A stretch of DNA of 8,886 nt from Thermoplasmatota archaeon (lineage in GTDB: Archaea; Thermoplasmatota; Thermoplasmata; GCA-020350865; JAUVCJ01). A program made the translations under genes and the position numbers. The notes beneath the pieces are model-generated. The model worked only from the letters and a program-made list of their open reading frames with translations. It searched no databases and was not told the origin of the DNA. The DNA is taken from the NCBI GenBank assembly GCA_030595765.1, contig JAUVCJ010000082.1, positions 1 to 8,886 on the forward strand. The letters are read 5' to 3'. Positions 6,081 to 8,886 of the stretch are shown here, piece by piece. Every line of letters starts with the position of its first letter. Position 1 is the stretch's first letter.

Positions 6081-6155
6081 GCCAAGCCTGGTCAACGGCG
6101 CTAGATTGAGGGTCTAGTCCCTAGCGGTTCGCGAGTTCAAATCTCGTCCCTCGCA
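6072..6155 (+). tRNA. tRNA-Leu (anticodon GAG)
   Basis: An 84-nt class II tRNA decoding CUC/CUU leucine codons. Acceptor stem GCGAGGG (6072-6078) pairs with CCCTCGC (6148-6154), with discriminator A6155, the expected base for leucine. The D arm has a GCC/GGC stem and a loop with the conserved GG. Anticodon stem CTAGA/TCTAG (6101-6105, 6113-6117) closes loop TTGAGGG with GAG at 6108-6110. The long variable arm is 6118-6130. T stem GCGAG/CTCGT (one G-T pair) closes TTCAAAT. CCA is not encoded and there is no intron. No TATA box lies at the usual 25-30 bases upstream, so it may be cut from a longer transcript that starts near 5820. Confidence 0.97.
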
Positions 6156-6156
6156 C

Positions 6157-6163
6157 TTTTTTT
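6157..6163 (+). terminator. T7 terminator after tRNA-Leu
   Basis: Seven T begin two bases after the discriminator, the usual archaeal tRNA termination signal. The same tract continues into TTTAAATTT (6161-6169), which could also serve as a TATA box for RNA starting near 6189. Confidence 0.6.
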
Positions 6164-6176
6164 AAATTTCATATTG

Positions 6177-6319
6177 CACAGAAAAAAAGTGCGGGGAATT
6201 GCGGAGTAGCAACGACGCAATGTACTCGCACCATTTTTCCCCCAATTGCGCTGAAAAAGTGTGAGAAGGTGCGGAATGATATGACGCACCGTACTCGCGC
6301 CACTCCTCTTTCCATTTTG
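6177..6319 (+). repeat. Two tandem ~70-bp hairpin units, candidate small RNA
   Basis: Unit 1 (6177-6248) and unit 2 (6249-6319) align along their length: an A-run then GTG, a hairpin, and a pyrimidine-rich tail. Hairpin A pairs 6189-6195 with 6225-6231 and 6198-6203 with 6216-6221. Hairpin B pairs 6259-6265 with 6294-6300 and 6268-6273 with 6285-6290. Both have the same plan: a 7-bp outer stem, a 2-nt/GTA internal loop, a 6-bp inner stem, an 11-12 nt loop that starts and ends with GA, and CA right after the outer stem. Five of 13 pairs differ between the units and every one remains paired. The TATA-like TTTAAATTT centred at 6165 lies about 25 bases before hairpin A, and T5 (6234-6238) follows it, so an RNA of about 50 nt is possible. 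Confidence 0.55.
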
Positions 6320-6353
6320 AAGACAACATATGACATATTGAAATGTCAGTCTT
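6320..6353 (+). other. Bulged hairpin between the tandem units and the downstream operon
   Basis: TGACAT (6331-6336) pairs with ATGTCA (6343-6348) around loop ATTGAA, and AAGAC (6320-6324) pairs with GTCTT (6349-6353), leaving a 6-nt bulge on the 5' side. It follows directly on the second tandem unit but does not share its sequence. From 6354 to 6410 I see nothing but AT-rich spacer. Confidence 0.35.
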
Positions 6354-6417
6354 GAAAAATACGGCATTGCATAATACCATAATCAAGCATTTTTGCCACT
6401 CGTAAAATTCATAAACA

Positions 6418-6426
6418 TTAAATATA
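6418..6426 (+). promoter_or_regulatory. TATA box of the small-protein/KaiC/regulator operon
   Basis: TTAAATATA predicts a transcript start near 6447 and a leader of about 15 nt that begins just before the GGAGG site (6451-6455). A second AT-rich stretch at 6427-6434 is a weaker option. Confidence 0.6.
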
Positions 6427-6461
6427 CTTATAGGGCTGGAAACTTCCATCGGAGGATTGGA

Positions 6462-6704
6462 TTGCACCCAGTTTTAACGGTCATTGAGGATGAGTTGGGA
6501 CACATGTTCCAGCCCGAGTTTGCCAAGGCCATCCTATCAAAACAGCTGGCAGACATCAACCAGACCCGGGAGGGATTCACCGATGCAAACGTGGAAGTGT
6601 TATTGGATCGCATCGAGAACAAGGTGCTTGTGAGCTTCTATGGCGATAAGGCCAAGTCCATGATAGCAGACATCAAGAGAAAGATCAGGGATTTGGAGTC
6701 CTGA
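6462..6704 (+). CDS. Small conserved-looking protein of KaiC operon, function unknown
   Basis: An 80-aa soluble, probably mostly helical protein (HPVLTVIEDELGHMF..., ending VLVSFYGDKAKSMIADIKRKIRDLES). I do not recognise a family. There is no signal peptide, membrane segment or metal motif. The start is TTG 6462, decided by GGAGG at 6451-6455 with six bases of spacing; the open frame extends upstream to an ATG at 6393 but that would run through the promoter. The gene ends 68 bases before the KaiC-like ATPase with no promoter visible between, so it should be co-transcribed; an adaptor or partner of the ATPase is a reasonable inference from position and size, no more. Confidence 0.72.
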   Translation: MHPVLTVIEDELGHMFQPEFAKAILSKQLADINQTREGFTDANVEVLLDRIENKVLVSFYGDKAKSMIADIKRKIRDLES

Positions 6705-6772
6705 TCAACTCCTATGCAGAATGATGAGCCTCTTGAAATGCTTTCGAGTTTAAGGGTAACGGAGGGGAAAAA

Positions 6773-7642
6773 ATGAGCAAGGTCAAAAGCGGCATTTTTG
6801 GGCTAAATGCACTACTGGATGGCGGGATCATCAAGAATTCCACAACAGTGGTCATCGGAGCCTCAGGCGCAGGCAAGACCACCTTTGCCACCCAATTCCT
6901 TAAACGAGGGCTAGAGCAAGGCCAGCTCGGGATATTCGTGAGCCTGGATGAGAATAAGGAGCAGATAATCCAGGAAGCAATCGGAATGGGCTGGACAGAG
7001 ATACAGGATTACCTCAAAAGGAACATGCTGATTTTCATCGATGCATCTGGAAAGGAGTTCAGCACCTTCATACACAAGGAATTACCAGGTTTCGTATCAG
7101 AGTGGGCAGGCTCGGACACCAGGATCGTCATAGACCCGCTTACACCTGTTATCTGGTCCACCAGCGACCGCTACGAGCAGCGCGAGCTCATGGCCTTCCT
7201 GCTCAAGGAAATGAGAAAAATTGGCACTGTCTTGGCAACCCTGGAGGAACACAGCCCATCCGGCGACCTTTCAGGTACAGAGACTGTGATACCGATGTAT
7301 CTGGCGGACAGCGTTATTCATCTAAGGCATACTGCGCTGGATGAAACCTCAGAGAGAAAGTTGAGGATCGTCAAATGCCGCTCGTCGCGTCATTCCAGAA
7401 GATGGCATGGATACAAGATCATCGGAGGCTTGGGAATAGTTATTGATGAGAGCGAACCCCCAGGCCCCACGACCAATGAGGTCACAGAAAAACTGGCCAA
7501 AAGCCTGATGGCAGTGGATAACCTCCCTCAAAGTGTCAAGACCCGATTACAGAGAGTATTCTCCAACCTCAGGGATGAGGATTTCCAGGGCATTGATGTC
7601 AACAACATCCTGGCAAACATCATCAACGAGTATGGTGTTTGA
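6773..7642 (+). CDS. KaiC-like RecA-superfamily ATPase, single domain
   Basis: A 289-aa cytosolic ATPase of the archaeal KaiC/RadA-related group. The opening SGIFGLNALLDGGI is the typical KaiC lead-in. Walker A is GASGAGKTT (29-37, Lys35). The glutamates that polarise water in KaiC correspond to D59-E60 in FVSLDEN, so one member of the usual Glu-Glu pair is Asp. Walker B is RIVIDP (Asp121). The segment LRIVKCRSSRHSRRWHGYKI matches the late basic strand region of the family. The last 60 residues, after GLGIVI, are a family-unlike helical tail. Only one RecA domain is present, as in many archaeal KaiC-like proteins involved in signalling, not the double-domain clock KaiC. ATG 6773 follows GGAGGGG (6761-6767). 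The next gene begins two bases after its stop, suggesting that the ATPase and regulator work together. Confidence 0.9.
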   Translation: MSKVKSGIFGLNALLDGGIIKNSTTVVIGASGAGKTTFATQFLKRGLEQGQLGIFVSLDENKEQIIQEAIGMGWTEIQDYLKRNMLIFIDASGKEFSTFIHKELPGFVSEWAGSDTRIVIDPLTPVIWSTSDRYEQRELMAFLLKEMRKIGTVLATLEEHSPSGDLSGTETVIPMYLADSVIHLRHTALDETSERKLRIVKCRSSRHSRRWHGYKIIGGLGIVIDESEPPGPTTNEVTEKLAKSLMAVDNLPQSVKTRLQRVFSNLRDEDFQGIDVNNILANIINEYGV

Positions 7643-7644
7643 GC

Positions 7645-8373
7645 ATGATAGATGACGAACTTGATTCTGGCACAGTTCTGAAAGCCTTTCAGAAGGCTAT
7701 AGGCCATGATGTAGAACTGGACAGGTTCGAGGGAGTTCATGGAGGCAGAACCCTTTTCATGAACAAGACCCGTCAACAGATATTCTCACTTCTTACAAGG
7801 TTTCCATGCGCACACCTAAATGACATCAGCAGGAAGCTGGAGCTTACCCTTCCAACTACACGATGGCATCTAGATAAGTTGGTTGATGGAGGGTTTTTAT
7901 CCTCGAAAAAAGTCGGGAACAGAATAGTATTCTATCCCCATTCCATGATCGATGCCGATGAAGTGGAGATCCTATCGTTTTTGAGCCAACCACGGGCGAT
8001 CGTTGTGTTTGTAGGCATCAGAGAGAATCCTGGCCTGCCTCAAAGCAAGCTGGCTAGAAAGTTGGAGATGAACATTCAGACCCTATCCATTTACCTCAAG
8101 CAACTGATAAGTTTCGAGCTGGTAGCTGTGGTTGTGGATGGCAGATTCAAGCGGTACTACCCCACCTCCAGGTTCAAGGAGATGGAAGATTCCCATATGC
8201 TGAGGCTAAAGAGATTCAGGGAGGAAATTCTTGAAGGGCTTACAAAAGATGGGGTGCACCCAGAGGTTGTCAGAACCACTGACAAGGAAATGCACGTCAA
8301 GATACTGGTGGGTACCACGCGGTCTGTGTTCATAATACATACCGATCCTTTCATCACAATGCTACTGGGCTAG
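7645..8373 (+). CDS. Transcription regulator with two tandem winged-helix domains
   Basis: A 242-aa protein. The first winged helix spans about residues 39-98: NKTRQQIF, then the recognition region LTLPTTRWHLDKLVDGGFL, then the wing KKVGNRIVFYP. The second spans about 105-173: EVEILSFL, NIQTLSIYLKQLISFELV, then the wing GRFKRYYP. Both follow the ArsR/MarR-like plan common in archaeal regulators. Residues 174-242 form a separate alpha/beta tail (MHVKILVGTTRSVFIIHTDPF) that may bind a ligand or dimerise. The start is ATG 7645, two bases after the ATPase stop, with GGTG at 7634-7637; a TTG at 7639 overlapping the stop is possible. The target genes are unknown; autoregulation of the operon is a guess. 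Confidence 0.86.
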   Translation: MIDDELDSGTVLKAFQKAIGHDVELDRFEGVHGGRTLFMNKTRQQIFSLLTRFPCAHLNDISRKLELTLPTTRWHLDKLVDGGFLSSKKVGNRIVFYPHSMIDADEVEILSFLSQPRAIVVFVGIRENPGLPQSKLARKLEMNIQTLSIYLKQLISFELVAVVVDGRFKRYYPTSRFKEMEDSHMLRLKRFREEILEGLTKDGVHPEVVRTTDKEMHVKILVGTTRSVFIIHTDPFITMLLG

Positions 8374-8510
8374 GCTTTTAGTTATTTCCAACCTTTTGTC
8401 TAACTTTGCCTAACCGTACCATCAATACTGTGATCATCTACTACAATCGGATTTCAGAAATGGAGTTGCTAGCATTTTGGAAAGATCAATTTGTTTTATT
8501 GTTAGACTTG
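8374..8510. other. Convergent intergenic region
   Basis: Lies between the 3' ends of the regulator (plus) and the PrsW-like gene (minus). T-rich patches at 8377-8399 (CTTTTAG, CCTTTTG) may terminate the plus-strand operon, but there is no strong run. Nothing else is seen. Confidence 0.4.
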
Positions 8511-8885
8511 TCAGTATTTTTCCATGAATCTCAGATCCAGCTCCTGTATCTTTTTTCTCATCCATCTAAAGGAACCGAATGCAAAAAGCATTGCAACTGC
8601 CCACATGTAATACTGCTGGATAGAGGCCAGAAAGTTGAAGAACGAATGCATCCCAACGGCTGCCAAATAATACGGAAGGGCTGAACGGCTTCTGAGCTTT
8701 TTAAGAGCAATGCCATAGCCATATACTGAACTGGCACTGGCGTGCAGAAGTGTGGAGGAGAACGCTCTCAGTAGCCCCAGCGTGAGGGCAATGGTCAGAG
8801 TGCCGCCGGGCTCAAGAAGTGCAGTTCCCTCGTATAGCAGGTTCTCTGTTGCGGCAAATCCTAGACCAGCGGCAGCGCCGTATAT
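8511..8885 (-). CDS. PrsW-family intramembrane protease, C-terminal part (runs off window)
   Basis: Only the last 124 residues are visible; the gene enters from the window's right edge. The fragment begins IYGAAAGLGFAATENLLY, the PrsW family's G-x-G-F-A-x-x-E-N-x-x-Y helix. It continues with R40 and H48 (LLRAFSSTLLHAS) and a later GMHSFFNF with HxxFN, all hydrophobic membrane segments carrying the polar residues shared with the PrsW/M82 and CPBP-type membrane peptidases. A final hydrophobic helix (YYMWAVAMLFAFGSF) leads to a charged cytosolic tail ending MEKY. PrsW in Bacillus cleaves an anti-sigma factor; archaeal substrates are not known to me. Stop TGA is at 8511-8513. Confidence 0.82.
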   Translation of the reverse strand: MYGAAAGLGFAATENLLYEGTALLEPGGTLTIALTLGLLRAFSSTLLHASASSVYGYGIALKKLRSRSALPYYLAAVGMHSFFNFLASIQQYYMWAVAMLFAFGSFRWMRKKIQELDLRFMEKY

Positions 8886-8886
8886 C

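Noticed and set aside
6189..6303. tRNA-like minihelices ending in CCA, since both hairpins are followed by CA after a terminal C
   Set aside because: No D, anticodon or T-arm features are present, and two bases of agreement between duplicated units are weak evidence.
6177..6319. CRISPR array or mobile-element ends
   Set aside because: Only two imperfect units without unique spacers, no cas genes, no transposase and no target-site duplication seen.
6137..6467. Two minus-strand open frames (76 and 101 codons) with apparent internal peptide repeats across the tandem hairpin region
   Set aside because: The peptide repeats simply reflect the DNA duplication, occur in two frames at once, overlap the tRNA end or the operon promoter, and the wobble pairs favour a plus-strand RNA.
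8398..8507. 7-bp inverted repeat GTCTAAC/GTTAGAC about 100 bases apart
   Set aside because: Too short at this distance to exceed chance in an AT-rich spacer, and its right arm is only close to, not part of, a recognisable terminator.
8406..8684. 92-codon plus-strand open frame after the regulator
   Set aside because: It runs antisense to the PrsW-like coding sequence, which has clear family motifs, and it lacks a ribosome site.

Overview
The window reads as archaeal chromosome, most likely from the Thermoplasmatota (for example a Methanomassiliicoccales-like lineage; the phylum is inference). Supporting features are AT-rich TATA boxes about 25 nt before the inferred transcript starts, short leaders with GGAGG/GGTGA ribosome sites next to at least one apparently leaderless gene, an archaeal-type methionyl-tRNA synthetase with four zinc-knuckle CxxC pairs, an archaeal-type tRNA methylthiotransferase, a tRNA-Leu without encoded CCA, and a KaiC-like ATPase paired with a double winged-helix regulator. 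I see no phage, IS or CRISPR signature.

Layout. (1) 29-2997, plus strand: metG overlaps by one base a PHP-domain metal-dependent phosphoesterase. (2) 3025-5739, minus strand: three separately promoted genes. In genomic order they are a short RHH (CopG-like) regulator with a palindromic operator over its own promoter, a highly charged coiled-coil protein with a C-terminal membrane anchor, and a MiaB-family tRNA-t6A37 methylthiotransferase starting leaderless at a GTG. (3) 5740-6461: about 720 bp without protein genes. It holds divergent promoters, about 250 bp of densely hairpin-forming sequence (candidate non-coding RNA), tRNA-Leu(GAG), and then two tandem 70-bp units whose hairpins keep all 13 base pairs despite sequence change. 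(4) 6462-8373, plus strand: a three-gene operon of a small 80-aa protein, a single-domain KaiC/RecA-like ATPase and a double winged-helix transcription regulator. (5) 8511-8885, minus strand: the 3' end of a PrsW-family membrane protease gene that runs off the window.

How it fits together. Regions 1 to 3 are enriched in tRNA biology (MetRS, tRNA methylthiotransferase, tRNA-Leu), while region 4 looks like a nucleotide-dependent signalling and transcription module. The most interesting unexplained material is non-coding: the structured stretch leading into tRNA-Leu and, just after it, the tandem hairpins. In the hairpins all three G-U wobbles are allowed only in a plus-strand RNA, and a TATA-like box lies 25 nt before the first one. 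These look like undescribed small RNAs, but homologue searches and expression data would be needed to establish that.
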